Shown here: one piece after another, positions 35,073 to 42,919 of the stretch
How the letters are laid out: each line of letters begins with the position of its first letter
Numbering within the stretch: position 1 is the first letter of the stretch
From: CAYONP01 sp964405335
Lineage (GTDB): Bacteria > Armatimonadota > UBA10988
Assembly (NCBI GenBank): GCA_964405335.1
Contig: CAYONP010000012.1
Location: 1 to 64,000 of the forward strand
Length of the DNA: 64,000 bases
Direction: 5' to 3'
Notes under the pieces: generated by a model
Told to the model about the DNA's origin: nothing
The model's input: the letters and a program-made list of their open reading frames with translations, nothing else
Databases searched by the model: none
Program-made: the position numbers and the translations under genes

Positions 35073-36206
35073 GTGCGTAGCTACACGTTGTTGGTCCAGG
35101 CCGGTGACCGCGAGCGGCGAAACTGCCCGGTCACCGTCGAACTCGAGGCGAACGGGATCGAGTCGGTCCTGCTCGACGACGCACCGCTGCCCTACTTCGA
35201 CGCCGCCGGCGTCAACGGCAAGACCGTGCTCCGGTTCGTGCTGGAGCATCTGGCCGCCGGCGCCACCGCGCGGCTGGTGGCGCGAGAAGGTGCGGCGACG
35301 GCCGCGCCGGCGCTGACCGTGACCGACGATGAGCAGTCGGTCACCGTCTGGCGCGGTCCGGCGCAGGTTTCGACGTACCACCACGCCGATCCCGCCGCGG
35401 CGCGGCCGTACTGGTATCCCGTTCACGATCCCTACGGCGGCGTGATCACGCGCGGCTATCCGATGCACGACATCGAGGGTGAGAAGCAGGATCACCCGCA
35501 TCACCGCAGCCTCTGGGTCGCTTTTGGCGAGGTCAACGGCACCGACAACTGGAGCGAGGGCGCGAACCACTGCAAGCAGACCCACGAAGGCTGGAACACC
35601 CTGGCTGGCGGCGGCGCTTGCGCGGTGCTCGACCAGAACCTCGCCTGGCGCGACCGCGAGGGCGCGCCGGTGCTGCTCGAGCGCCGCGTCTGGCGGCTCT
35701 GGAACGTGCCCACCAGCGAGTCGATCTGGGACCTCGAGATCGATCTGACCCCGGCGCCGGGGGTGGCGCAGGTCGAGTTCGGCGACACCAAGGAGGGCGG
35801 GCTCTGCTCGGTCCGGGTGGCCACCTCGATGGACGTGCCGGCGGGGCGGATCGAGAACGCCATCGGCGGCATCAACGAGCCCGAGACGTGGGGCAAGCGC
35901 GCCGCCTGGTGCGATTACTCGGGCCCGGTGCGGGGCAACCTGGTCGGCCTGACCATCATGGACCACCCAACCAGCTTCCGCCACCCGACCTGGTGGCATG
36001 TGCGCAACTACGGGCTGATGACCGCCAACTGCTTCGGCCTGAGCCACTACACCAACAACGCCGAGCGCGGTGACTACACCTTGCCCGCCGGAGAGACGAT
36101 GAAGTTCCGGTACCGGATCTTCGTCCATCCCGGCGATGCGACGCAGGGGCAGGTGGCCACCCGGTACCACGATTTCGCGCACCCGCCGCGGGTGATCGTG
36201 GAGTAA
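35073..36206 (+). CDS. DUF6807 (PmoA-like) family protein
   Basis: The 377-residue protein matches DUF6807, often called methane oxygenase PmoA by automatic annotation although it is not a methane oxygenase. Diagnostic stretches are YWYPVHDPYGGVITRGYPM, DHPHHRSLWVAFGEVNGTDN and HPTSFRHPTWWHVRNYGL. It is beta-rich with many His and Trp residues. Members are abundant in Planctomycetota and Armatimonadota and probably handle carbohydrates; the reaction is unknown. The GTG start follows GGGAG. The next gene begins two bases after its stop, so it shares an operon with the epimerase-like gene. Confidence 0.85.
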   Translation: MRSYTLLVQAGDRERRNCPVTVELEANGIESVLLDDAPLPYFDAAGVNGKTVLRFVLEHLAAGATARLVAREGAATAAPALTVTDDEQSVTVWRGPAQVSTYHHADPAAARPYWYPVHDPYGGVITRGYPMHDIEGEKQDHPHHRSLWVAFGEVNGTDNWSEGANHCKQTHEGWNTLAGGGACAVLDQNLAWRDREGAPVLLERRVWRLWNVPTSESIWDLEIDLTPAPGVAQVEFGDTKEGGLCSVRVATSMDVPAGRIENAIGGINEPETWGKRAAWCDYSGPVRGNLVGLTIMDHPTSFRHPTWWHVRNYGLMTANCFGLSHYTNNAERGDYTLPAGETMKFRYRIFVHPGDATQGQVATRYHDFAHPPRVIVE

Positions 36207-36208
36207 CC

Positions 36209-37144
36209 ATGCGCATCGTCGTCACCGGCGCCGCCGGGTTTCTGGGCTCGCACCTGACCGACCGCCTGCTCGCCGACGGCCACCAGGTGGTTGGGATCGA
36301 CAACCTGATCACCGGCACGGCCGACAACCTCGCGCACATCCGCGACCCGCAGTTCGAGTTCATCAAGCACGATGTGTCGAAGTTCATCTACCTCGCCGGC
36401 GCGGTCGACTTCGTCTTCCACCTGGCCAGCCCGGCGAGCCCGGTCGACTACCTCGAGTATCCGATCCAGACGCTCAAGGTCGGCTCGCTCGGCACGCACA
36501 ACGCGCTCGGGCTGGCCAAGGAGAAGGGCGCCGGGTTTCTCTTCGCCTCGACCAGCGAGGTCTATGGCGACCCCGAGTGCAACCCGCAACCGGAGAGCTA
36601 CCACGGGAATGTCAGCACCACCGGCCTGCGCGGCTGCTACGACGAGGCGAAGCGGTTCGGCGAGGCGTTGACCATGGCCTATTACCGGGTGCACCGGGTC
36701 AACACGCGGATCATCCGCATCTTCAACACCTACGGCCCGCGGATGCGGCTGAACGACGGCCGCGTGGTGCCGAACTTCATCTGCCAGGCGCTGGCCGGCG
36801 AGCCGCTGACCATCTTCGGCGACGGCAGCCAGACGCGCTCGTTCTGCTACTGCCTCGACACCATCGACGGCATGGTGCGGTTGATGAACAGCCCCGAGCT
36901 GATGCCGGTGAACATCGGCAATCCCGAGGAGCGGTCGATCCGTCAGTTTGCCGAGGAGATCATCCGGCTGACGGGAAGCTCCTCGGGGATCGTCTATCAG
37001 CCGATGCCGACGGACAACGATCCGAAGGTCCGCCGGCCCGACATCACGCGGGCGCGGGAGCTGCTCGGCTGGTCGCCGCGGGTGCCGTTCGAGGAGGGCA
37101 TGACCGCGACCATCGACGACATGCGCCGGCGGCTGGCGCGCTGA
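36209..37144 (+). CDS. NAD-dependent nucleotide-sugar decarboxylase/epimerase (UDP-xylose synthase-like)
   Basis: The 311-residue SDR has the Rossmann motif TGAAGFLGS (residues 6-14), Ser and Tyr144-x3-Lys148 catalysis in GCYDEAKRFGE, and STSEVYGDPECNPQPESYHG, which is characteristic of UDP-glucuronate decarboxylase. It probably makes UDP-xylose or a related sugar for surface polysaccharides. UXS enzymes usually have YDEGKR; here the residue before Lys is Ala, so a sister specificity is possible. It lies between a DUF6807 gene and an unknown gene on the same strand. Confidence 0.85.
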   Translation: MRIVVTGAAGFLGSHLTDRLLADGHQVVGIDNLITGTADNLAHIRDPQFEFIKHDVSKFIYLAGAVDFVFHLASPASPVDYLEYPIQTLKVGSLGTHNALGLAKEKGAGFLFASTSEVYGDPECNPQPESYHGNVSTTGLRGCYDEAKRFGEALTMAYYRVHRVNTRIIRIFNTYGPRMRLNDGRVVPNFICQALAGEPLTIFGDGSQTRSFCYCLDTIDGMVRLMNSPELMPVNIGNPEERSIRQFAEEIIRLTGSSSGIVYQPMPTDNDPKVRRPDITRARELLGWSPRVPFEEGMTATIDDMRRRLAR

Positions 37145-37155
37145 GAGGAACGACC

Positions 37156-37824
37156 ATGGGCGACGACAAGGCCGAGGCGCTGTGGCAGGCGATCGTGACC
37201 AAGGTCAAGGAGGCCGAACTCGACCCGCCGCTGTGGCGGGCGATGGACGCCGCGGTGCCGATCTGCCTCGAGGGCGGCACGCTGGTAATCGGCTTCTCGC
37301 CGCAGGATGAGCCGCAAATGACCTTCTTCGGCTCGGCCCAGGCCGCGCCGCGGCTGCACCAGGTGCTCGGCACGGTGGCCACCCGGCCGGTCGAGCTGCG
37401 GCCGATCGACGGCACCACGCCGGCGGACTACCAGCGCTGGAAAGAGCGTGAGGCGGCCCGCGACGCGGTGCTCGCGCGCCACGCCGACGAGGCGCCGAGC
37501 GACTCGCCGTTCGACCCGCGGCCGGAGGGCATTCCCGCGGCCACCGGCAGCGCCAAGTACGTGCACGACCTGATGCTCGACTTCCGGCACCGCCACACCC
37601 GGCTGCCGAGCCGCAATTCGAGCTACTCGAAAGCCAGTTTCCTGCACGAGATCATGCCCGACATGCTGCAGGCCGAAGCCGACCTGCGAACCATCGAGCA
37701 GTCCGCCGAGGGGTTTGTGCGCGCCGCCTCGCGGATGATCGACAAGGTCGCCGAGATGCTCTCGGTCGAGCCGATGATTGTCGCCATGGAGTTCAAGCGC
37801 TACCGGCGCGAGCACCACGACTGA
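37156..37824 (+). CDS. Hypothetical protein with DnaA-N/gamma-tau-like N-terminus
   Basis: The 222-residue protein starts MGDDKAEALWQAIVTKVKEA, followed by the strand CLEGGTLVIGFSPQDE. This is like the N-terminal domain of DnaA or the clamp-loader tau C-terminal domain, where a small helix-strand module binds partner proteins. The C-terminal half is helical, with a conserved-looking HTRLPSRNSSYSKASFLHEI and a long helix EADLRTIEQSAEGFVRAAS. I do not know the family, and the similarity is a fold-level impression. It starts 11 bases after the epimerase stop with AGAGGAA before the ATG. Confidence 0.5.
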   Translation: MGDDKAEALWQAIVTKVKEAELDPPLWRAMDAAVPICLEGGTLVIGFSPQDEPQMTFFGSAQAAPRLHQVLGTVATRPVELRPIDGTTPADYQRWKEREAARDAVLARHADEAPSDSPFDPRPEGIPAATGSAKYVHDLMLDFRHRHTRLPSRNSSYSKASFLHEIMPDMLQAEADLRTIEQSAEGFVRAASRMIDKVAEMLSVEPMIVAMEFKRYRREHHD

Positions 37825-38022
37825 TCAAGCGTCGGGCGTGAACCCCGCCTTGGTCACCGCCGCGCGCAGCGCCTCGCGGTCGGCCGCGCCGTCGACCGCG
37901 ACGGTCTTCGCCTCGACGTCGATCTCGACGTCATCGACGCCGTCGAGGGCGGTCAGCACGCGCCGAATGGTCGCCGCGCAGTTGGCACACATCATGTCGG
38001 GGACGGTCAGAGTTTCAGCCAC
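37825..38022 (-). CDS. Heavy-metal-associated (CopZ-like) domain protein
   Basis: The 65-residue protein is a single HMA domain: ETLTVPDMMCANCAATIRRV with metal ligands Cys12 and Cys15, then VDDVEIDVEAKTVAVDG and KAGFTPDA. Free-standing HMA domains carry Cu(I) in the cytoplasm. No P-type ATPase adjoins it. Its stop codon directly abuts that of the convergent gene, with no base between. Confidence 0.88.
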   Translation of the reverse strand: MAETLTVPDMMCANCAATIRRVLTALDGVDDVEIDVEAKTVAVDGAADREALRAAVTKAGFTPDA

Positions 38023-38038
38023 CGGCTGCTCCGGGCGA

Positions 38039-38109
38039 AGCGGGAGACGGGGATCGAACCCGCGTCACTAGCTTGGAAGGCTAGAGCTCTACCATTGAGC
38101 TACTCCCGC
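38039..38109 (-). tRNA. tRNA-Gly (anticodon TCC)
   Basis: The complement folds as a complete cloverleaf starting GCGGGAGTAGCTCAATGG, with a TCC anticodon in the loop CTTCCAA between CTAGC and GCTAG, a GGGTTCGATCC T arm, and an acceptor closing CTCCCGC. The discriminator is U, as usual for tRNA-Gly. CCA is not encoded. One base separates it from tRNA-Pro upstream. Confidence 0.95.
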
Positions 38110-38110
38110 A

Positions 38111-38185
38111 TCGGGGCGATAGGATTTGAACCTACGGCCTCAGGCTCCCAAAGCCCGCGCTCTAGCCAAACTGAGCTACGCCCCG
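38111..38185 (-). tRNA. tRNA-Pro (anticodon TGG)
   Basis: The complement starts CGGGGCGTAGCTCAGTTTGG and carries TGG in the seven-base loop TTTGGGA, a T arm TAGGTTCAAATCCTA and a 7-bp acceptor CGGGGCG/CGCCCCG, with discriminator A. CCA is not encoded. It precedes tRNA-Gly in a likely shared transcript. Confidence 0.95.
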
Positions 38186-38245
38186 GGGATGGCCAGATTA
38201 TACGGGCCGGCCGGGCGGGCGGTCAAGAGCGGCGGGCCGCCGGCG

Positions 38246-38478
38246 GGCGGCCGGGGACGGCCGCGCTCCGTCGCGGCGCGCTGCGCGCGCCGAATGCCGG
38301 CTGGAAGGGCGTGTTGCTTTTCGTGGTAGGGGCAGGTCTCAGACCTGCCCGCCAGCGAGTTGATCCGCTCTGGAAGCGGGTTCGTTGGCATTCGGGCGGG
38401 TCTGAGACCCGCCCCTACCGCACCTCTAGACACGCCCTGGAAGCCGGCGTTCCGGCGGCCGGGGACGGCCGCGCTCCG
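38246..38478. repeat. Nested repeat block (38186-38585 spacer)
   Basis: The 400-bp spacer upstream of the STN-domain gene is mainly repeat. Two direct copies of GGCCGGGGACGGCCGC (38249-38264 and 38458-38473) with flanking GCGCTCCG bracket an inner inverted repeat (CCGGCTGGAAGGGCGTGT near 38297 and its rough inverse near 38428). That in turn encloses the 93-bp palindrome 38326-38418. I see no gene in it. Confidence 0.75.
38326..38418. repeat. 93-bp palindromic element, copy 2
   Basis: The element runs from GTAGGGGCAGGTCTCAGACC to GGTCTGAGACCCGCCCCTAC. Its complement aligns without gaps to 18601-18693. Both copies share the central CCGCTTCCAGAGCGGATC. No protein is encoded. Confidence 0.9.
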
Positions 38479-38585
38479 TGGTGACGGAACCATCGCGCCG
38501 CCGCGTCGTTTGCACTACCATAGGATTGAGGTTGTCGGACGCGTCGGCCCGCGCGTCCTTGTCTTCACGCCCACGGGAGACCGAG

Positions 38586-39737
38586 ATGCGGCTGCCCGTC
38601 TGGTTGCCGGGCCTGTTGTTCGCCGGCCTGCTGGCCCCGCTCCGCGCCGACCAGGCGCCGGGGCTGCACTGGCCGTCGATCACCAAGACCTTTGACCAGG
38701 TCGATGTGCGCGATGTGATCCGCCAACTGCACCAAGAGACCGGCGTCGACTTCGTCATCGCCGCGGGCGTCGAGGGGCTGATCACCGGCCGCTTCATCGA
38801 CCAGCCGCTCGACCAGGTGCTGACCGTCATCGGCGCCACCCTCGGCGTCGAAGTGCTTTGCATCGAGCAGGTCTGGGTGCTGCGGCCGAAGCAGGACGAA
38901 GCCGAGCCAGCCGCCGAGCGGCCACCGGCTCGCGGCGCGGCGGCGCTGCTGCCCGACTTTGTGCCCACCGGCGCGACCGAAGACCTCGGCGGCGCCGGCC
39001 TCACCCCGCCGGCCACCCCGGGCGCGCCGGGCACGCTCGAGGGCGGGCCCGAGCCACCGCCGGTCGGCCAGGGGCAGATCGAAATCGATCCTCGCAACTG
39101 GCGCTACATCGCGCTGCTGCTCGGCCTCGACCCGGGCCAGCCGCCGCCGGACTGGCTGGTGAATCGGGCGAGCGGTCAGCCGACCGGTGGCGACCCGTAC
39201 CGCAACCTGCCGCCCCGCGCGCGGGTGACCCCAAACGGCTCGATCCTGATGCCCAACGGCACGGTCATCCTGCCCAGCGGCGCGGTGATTCTGCCCGACG
39301 GCACGGTGGTTCAGCAGAGCGGCGGACCGCTGCGCTACAACGTGCCGTTCGGCTGGCGGCCGCCCGAGTACCGCCCGCAGCAGGGCGGTGGACTGGGCAT
39401 CTCGCTCAACGGCTGGAACCTCGGCCTGGGCGAGGGCGGCGGCGTACTCGTTCCGCCGCCCGTGGGCATCAACGGCGGCGCCGGCACGGTCCACCTGCCG
39501 CCGGTCTGGTTCGGGCCGGGCGGCGTGCAGGTCGGTCAGCTCGGTGGCGGGATTCAGTACTACTGGGATCCCAACCGCGGCCAGTGGGTCGCGCCGACCT
39601 TCTATCTCGACGAGCTGCCGCCGAACGTGCACATGCGCGGCGGCCAGGGCACCGGCCGGCAGGGGAACCTGCCGCCCGGCTGGACCTACACCCTGCCGCC
39701 CGGGTCGGGCACTACTTTCGGCAACCTTGGGCGCTGA
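38586..39737 (+). CDS. Exported STN/secretin N-domain protein with Gly/Pro-rich repeat tail
   Basis: The 383-residue protein has a signal peptide (MRLPVWLPGLLFAGLLAPLRA). A secretin/TonB short N-terminal domain follows at residues 25-95: FDQVDVRDVIRQLHQETGVD, then GLITGRFIDQPLDQVL and EVLCIEQVWVLRP. The rest is low complexity rich in Gly and Pro, with short repeats such as NGSILMPNGTVILPSGAVIL, which might form a beta-solenoid-like patch. There is no secretin channel domain, so this is a free-standing STN protein. Its partner is unknown. The start has GGGAG upstream. Its 3' end runs into the assembly gap region. Confidence 0.7.
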   Translation: MRLPVWLPGLLFAGLLAPLRADQAPGLHWPSITKTFDQVDVRDVIRQLHQETGVDFVIAAGVEGLITGRFIDQPLDQVLTVIGATLGVEVLCIEQVWVLRPKQDEAEPAAERPPARGAAALLPDFVPTGATEDLGGAGLTPPATPGAPGTLEGGPEPPPVGQGQIEIDPRNWRYIALLLGLDPGQPPPDWLVNRASGQPTGGDPYRNLPPRARVTPNGSILMPNGTVILPSGAVILPDGTVVQQSGGPLRYNVPFGWRPPEYRPQQGGGLGISLNGWNLGLGEGGGVLVPPPVGINGGAGTVHLPPVWFGPGGVQVGQLGGGIQYYWDPNRGQWVAPTFYLDELPPNVHMRGGQGTGRQGNLPPGWTYTLPPGSGTTFGNLGR

Positions 39738-39969
39738 GCCACCGTCATAAGGGCGGGTCGCTTGCGCCCCTTGCCGTGGGGGCCCCCCGCCGGGGGGGGC
39801 CCCCCCCGCGGGAGTGCCCGCCCCGGGGGAGCCCCCCCACGCCCACCCCCCCCGCCGCCCCCCCCCCNNNNNNNNNNATTTGGGGGGGGGGGGGGGCCCC
39901 CGTGGCGGGGGCCCCCGGATCCCGGGGGCCGCCACGCTACTTTTCGGCCGGCCGGCTGTCTAGCCCCAC
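39738..39969. other. Assembly gap with low-quality C/G homopolymers
   Basis: Ten Ns (39868-39877) lie inside long runs of C and G (about 39780-39930). The flanks look like sequencing or polishing errors rather than natural DNA. The true distance between the flanking genes, and any genes lost here, are unknown. The methyltransferase start at 39970 is close enough that its true 5' end is uncertain. Confidence 0.9.
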
Positions 39970-41139
39970 ATGGCCAAGCGCCTGCGCGAACCTGCCGCCG
40001 ACCCCGCGCCGTACCTCGTCTGGCCCGGACGCGACGACCGCCGCGTCGTCCTCTGCGACGCCGACGGCGGGACCCGCCGGGTCGATCCGAAGCGCATCCC
40101 GGCCGGCCGGCTGCACGAGCTCGAGCGCCACGGCGGCGCCGACAACCTGGTCATCCGCGGCGACAACTACCCGGTCCACCGCGCCCTGCTCGCCGACGGC
40201 TGGGCGGGCCGCTTCGCTCTCGCCTACCTCGACCCGCCGTTCGGCACCGGCCGGCGGTTCGAGCACTACGCCGACGCCCTGTCGCCCGGCGATTACCTCT
40301 CGATGCTGCGCGACCGGCTGATCCAGGTGCGAGAGCTGCTCTCGCCCCGCGGCACGCTCGTGGTCCACCTCGACGACCACCGCGTGCACCACGTGCGACT
40401 CCTGCTCGACGAGCTGTTCGGGCCGCGGAACTTCCGTAGCAGTATCGTGGTCAAGCGCGTCTACAAGAACGTCGGCCGGCAGTTCGAGCAGATCAGCGCG
40501 CTGCCGCTGGCGCATGACCTGTGCCTGGTCTACTCACGCGAGCCGGCCACCCGCTACCCGCGGCCGGAGGTACCGAAGCCAGACGGGCCGCGCCATCCGG
40601 CCGGTTACTGGAAGGACTTCTGGTCGACCGCCGACCGGCCGACCATGCGCTACGACCTGCTCGGCGTCACCCCGGTGCGCGGGCAATGGAAGTGGTGCCG
40701 CGCGCGGGCCGAAGCGGCCGTGGCCAACTACCACGCGCACGATGGATCGGTCGAGCCGCTGGTCGAGCACTGGCGGCGCCACGGTCGCCGGCCCGAGTAC
40801 ATCCGCCGCTCGCCGCGCGGGCGGGTCGAGCACTGGGTCCCGCCGCTCGAGACCCAGGTGGCCGACACGCTGTGGACCGATCTGCGCGGCTACAGCTTCG
40901 GGCACCGGTTCGCGACCGAGAAGTCCGAGGCGCTGCTCGGTCGCCTGCTCGAGTTCTTCAGCGCGCCGGGCGACTGGGTCCTGGACAGCTTCGCCGGCAG
41001 CGGCACCACCGCGGCGGCGGCCGCGGCTCGCGACCGCCGGTTCGTCGCCATCGAGCTGGGTGAGCAGGCGGTCACCCACATCGTCCCGCGGCTGACCGGC
41101 CAGGGCGCCGAGTTCCGGCTCTGCGAGCTGGCTCAGTAG
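39970..41139 (+). CDS. Site-specific DNA methyltransferase (beta class), third in the window
   Basis: The 389-residue enzyme has catalytic motif LAYLDPPFGTG near residue 90 and AdoMet motif DSFAGSGTTAAAAAARDRRF near residue 338. An N-terminal extension precedes the first motif (DNLVIRGDNYPVHRAL), and an inserted segment in the middle (KDFWSTADRPTMRYDLLGV to about residue 300) is the probable target-recognition region. It would methylate adenine N6 or cytosine N4. No cognate nuclease is seen. It overlaps the end of the convergent malic enzyme gene by seven bases. The start is near an assembly gap. Confidence 0.87.
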   Translation: MAKRLREPAADPAPYLVWPGRDDRRVVLCDADGGTRRVDPKRIPAGRLHELERHGGADNLVIRGDNYPVHRALLADGWAGRFALAYLDPPFGTGRRFEHYADALSPGDYLSMLRDRLIQVRELLSPRGTLVVHLDDHRVHHVRLLLDELFGPRNFRSSIVVKRVYKNVGRQFEQISALPLAHDLCLVYSREPATRYPRPEVPKPDGPRHPAGYWKDFWSTADRPTMRYDLLGVTPVRGQWKWCRARAEAAVANYHAHDGSVEPLVEHWRRHGRRPEYIRRSPRGRVEHWVPPLETQVADTLWTDLRGYSFGHRFATEKSEALLGRLLEFFSAPGDWVLDSFAGSGTTAAAAAARDRRFVAIELGEQAVTHIVPRLTGQGAEFRLCELAQ

Positions 41140-42563
41140 CGAATCTCGTCGCCCACCGCGCGGCCGGGGCGGACCACCCCATCGGCCCGCGCCGCCTCGG
41201 CCACCGCGGCGGCGACGTGGGCGGCCAGGCCCGTCTGAAACACGCTCGGGATGATGTGCTCCGCGCACAGCGACTCGGGCGACACCGCGTCGGCCACGGC
41301 GCCCGCGGCGGCGAGCAACATGCGCTGGGTCACCCGCGTCGCCCGCGCATCGAGCAGACCGCGGAAGATGCCCGGGAAGGCGACCGCGTTGTTGACCTGG
41401 TTGGGAAAGTCCGAGCGGCCGGTGGCGACCACCGCGGCGACCTCGAGCGCGCCGAGAGGATCGACCTCGGGCACCGGATTGGCGAGGGCAAAGACAATCG
41501 GCTCGGGCCGCATGGTGCGCAGCACATCGACGTCCAGCACGTTCGGCTTCGAGACGCCGATGAACACATCGGCGCCGGCGAGCACCTCGGCCAGGCCGCC
41601 GGTCCGTCGCCGGCGGTTGGTCAGCCGGGCCAGCTCGGCCTTCTGCGGGTTGACGCCGACTTCTCGCCCCTCATAGATGGCGCCGTGGCTGTCGCACAGG
41701 ATGACCTCGCCGACCTGTTGGGCCAGCAGCAGCCGGGTGATGGCCAGGCCCGCCGCGCCGGCGCCGCTGAGCACCACCGTCTGCTCCTCGAGCCGCCGGC
41801 CGGTGACCCGCAGCGCATTCCGCAGCGCGGCGCTGACCACCACCGCCGTGCCGTGCTGATCGTCGTGGAAGACGGGGATGTCCAACTCCTCGCGCAGCCG
41901 CTCCTCGACCGCGAAGCAGCGCGGCGCGGCGATATCCTCGAGGTTGATCGCGCCGAACACCGGCGCCGCCTGCTTGACGAACTCGACGATGCCCTCGACC
42001 TCCTGCGTCACGCAGCACAGCGGGAAGGCGTCGATGCCGGCGAACTGCTTGAACAGCATCGCCTTGCCCTCCATCACCGGCAGCGCGCCATAGGGGCCGA
42101 TGTTGCCCAGCCCGAGCACCGCCGAGCCGTCGCTGACCACCGCCACCGTGTTGCCCTTGATGGTCAGCCGCCAGGCCGCGTCGAGGTCGTCCTTGACCGC
42201 CTCGCAGACCCTCGCCACGCCCGGCGTGTAGGCGCGGGAGAGGCTGTCGCGGTCGGTGATCTCCTGCCGGCAGACGACACTGATCTTGCCGCCGACGTGA
42301 AGCTGGAAGGTGCGGTCATGGACGCTCAGCAGCTCGACCTCGGGCAGGGCGGCAATCGCCCGGGCAATGCGCTGCTCGCCCTCGACACTGGCCGCCTCGA
42401 CGTCGATCTGCCGGGTCGTTCGGCCACCGTTGCTGTCCAGGATGGTGATGTGGCGGATCAACGCCCCCTGCTCGGCCAGCGCCGCGGTGATCTGTGCCAA
42501 CATGCCGGTGCGACTGGGGTAACGAACCTCGAGCGAGAGGCTGGTACTGGGACTGACAGCCAT
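41133..42563 (-). CDS. NAD-dependent malic enzyme with N-terminal ACT domain
   Basis: The 476-residue enzyme has an ACT-like regulatory domain in residues 5-85 (SLEVRYPSRTGMLAQITAAL). The malic enzyme catalytic region follows: SRAYTPGVARVCEAV with the catalytic Tyr, RLTIKGNTVAVVSDGSAVLG, VFHDDQHGTAVVV, and the nucleotide-binding SGAGAAGLAI. It oxidatively decarboxylates malate to pyruvate. The ACT domain suggests allosteric control by a small ligand. I chose the ATG at 42563 (GGAGGG eight bases before); the longer frame reads through the 78-bp palindrome and the element around it. Confidence 0.92.
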   Translation of the reverse strand: MAVSPSTSLSLEVRYPSRTGMLAQITAALAEQGALIRHITILDSNGGRTTRQIDVEAASVEGEQRIARAIAALPEVELLSVHDRTFQLHVGGKISVVCRQEITDRDSLSRAYTPGVARVCEAVKDDLDAAWRLTIKGNTVAVVSDGSAVLGLGNIGPYGALPVMEGKAMLFKQFAGIDAFPLCCVTQEVEGIVEFVKQAAPVFGAINLEDIAAPRCFAVEERLREELDIPVFHDDQHGTAVVVSAALRNALRVTGRRLEEQTVVLSGAGAAGLAITRLLLAQQVGEVILCDSHGAIYEGREVGVNPQKAELARLTNRRRRTGGLAEVLAGADVFIGVSKPNVLDVDVLRTMRPEPIVFALANPVPEVDPLGALEVAAVVATGRSDFPNQVNNAVAFPGIFRGLLDARATRVTQRMLLAAAGAVADAVSPESLCAEHIIPSVFQTGLAAHVAAAVAEAARADGVVRPGRAVGDEIRY

Positions 42564-42583
42564 CGCCGGACCCTCCACGGACC

Positions 42584-42589
42584 AGTGTA
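42584..42589 (-). promoter_or_regulatory. Candidate -10 box of the malic enzyme gene
   Basis: On the minus strand TACACT lies about 20 bases before the ATG, with TTGCCG 15-16 bases further up as a possible -35. The spacing is slightly short. Confidence 0.4.
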
Positions 42590-42615
42590 CCACCGACTTG
42601 CCCCCGGCAAAAAAT

Positions 42616-42856
42616 GCACCTGACCCCATACGCGTTAGTTTGGCGCTGACATCAGTGGATGGTGCCACTGGCGGCTTGTCCGCCAGTGCTGTCCAGGAGC
42701 CCGTCGGCGGCACTGGCGGACCAGCCGCCGGTGGCACCGAGAGGCGGTCTAGGGGCCCAATGTCAACGCCATTGGTGCCTGACCCCATTGTCTGCTGGTT
42801 TGTTACGGAAATGGGCCGTGATGGTAACCCGTCGCTTGGTGTCGGGGTCTGACCCC
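42616..42856. mobile_element. Relic with TGACCCC half-sites enclosing a palindrome
   Basis: CACCTGACCCCA (near 42617), GTGCCTGACCCCATTG (near 42776) and GGGGTCTGACCCC (42844-42856) recur across the spacer between malic enzyme and the response regulator. The 78-bp inverted repeat is between the first two. The half-sites match the ends of the 12737-12823 element. Nothing in the 356-bp spacer 42564-42919 codes convincingly. Confidence 0.55.
42661..42738. repeat. 78-bp inverted-repeat element, copy 2
   Basis: This copy begins GGTGCCACTGGCGGCTTG and is the reverse of the copy at 6763-6840, with few differences. Sequence similarity continues outside both ends (GATGTC and ACGCG motifs), which implies a larger original unit. 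Confidence 0.85.
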
Positions 42857-42859
42857 AGG

Positions 42860-42888
42860 TTGCGCCGGGGGCTCGGCTGTGGTAGATT
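42860..42888 (+). promoter_or_regulatory. Candidate promoter of the response regulator gene
   Basis: TTGCGC (42860-42865), 17 bases, TAGATT (42883-42888). The ATG is at 42920. Both boxes are imperfect, but the spacing is ideal. Confidence 0.45.
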
Positions 42889-42919
42889 CGCCCGCCGCGG
42901 TGTATGGGCGGACGGCGCC

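Noticed and set aside
35073..36206. Methane monooxygenase subunit
   Set aside because: PmoA is an automatic label for DUF6807; the protein is soluble and has no copper site of particulate methane monooxygenase.
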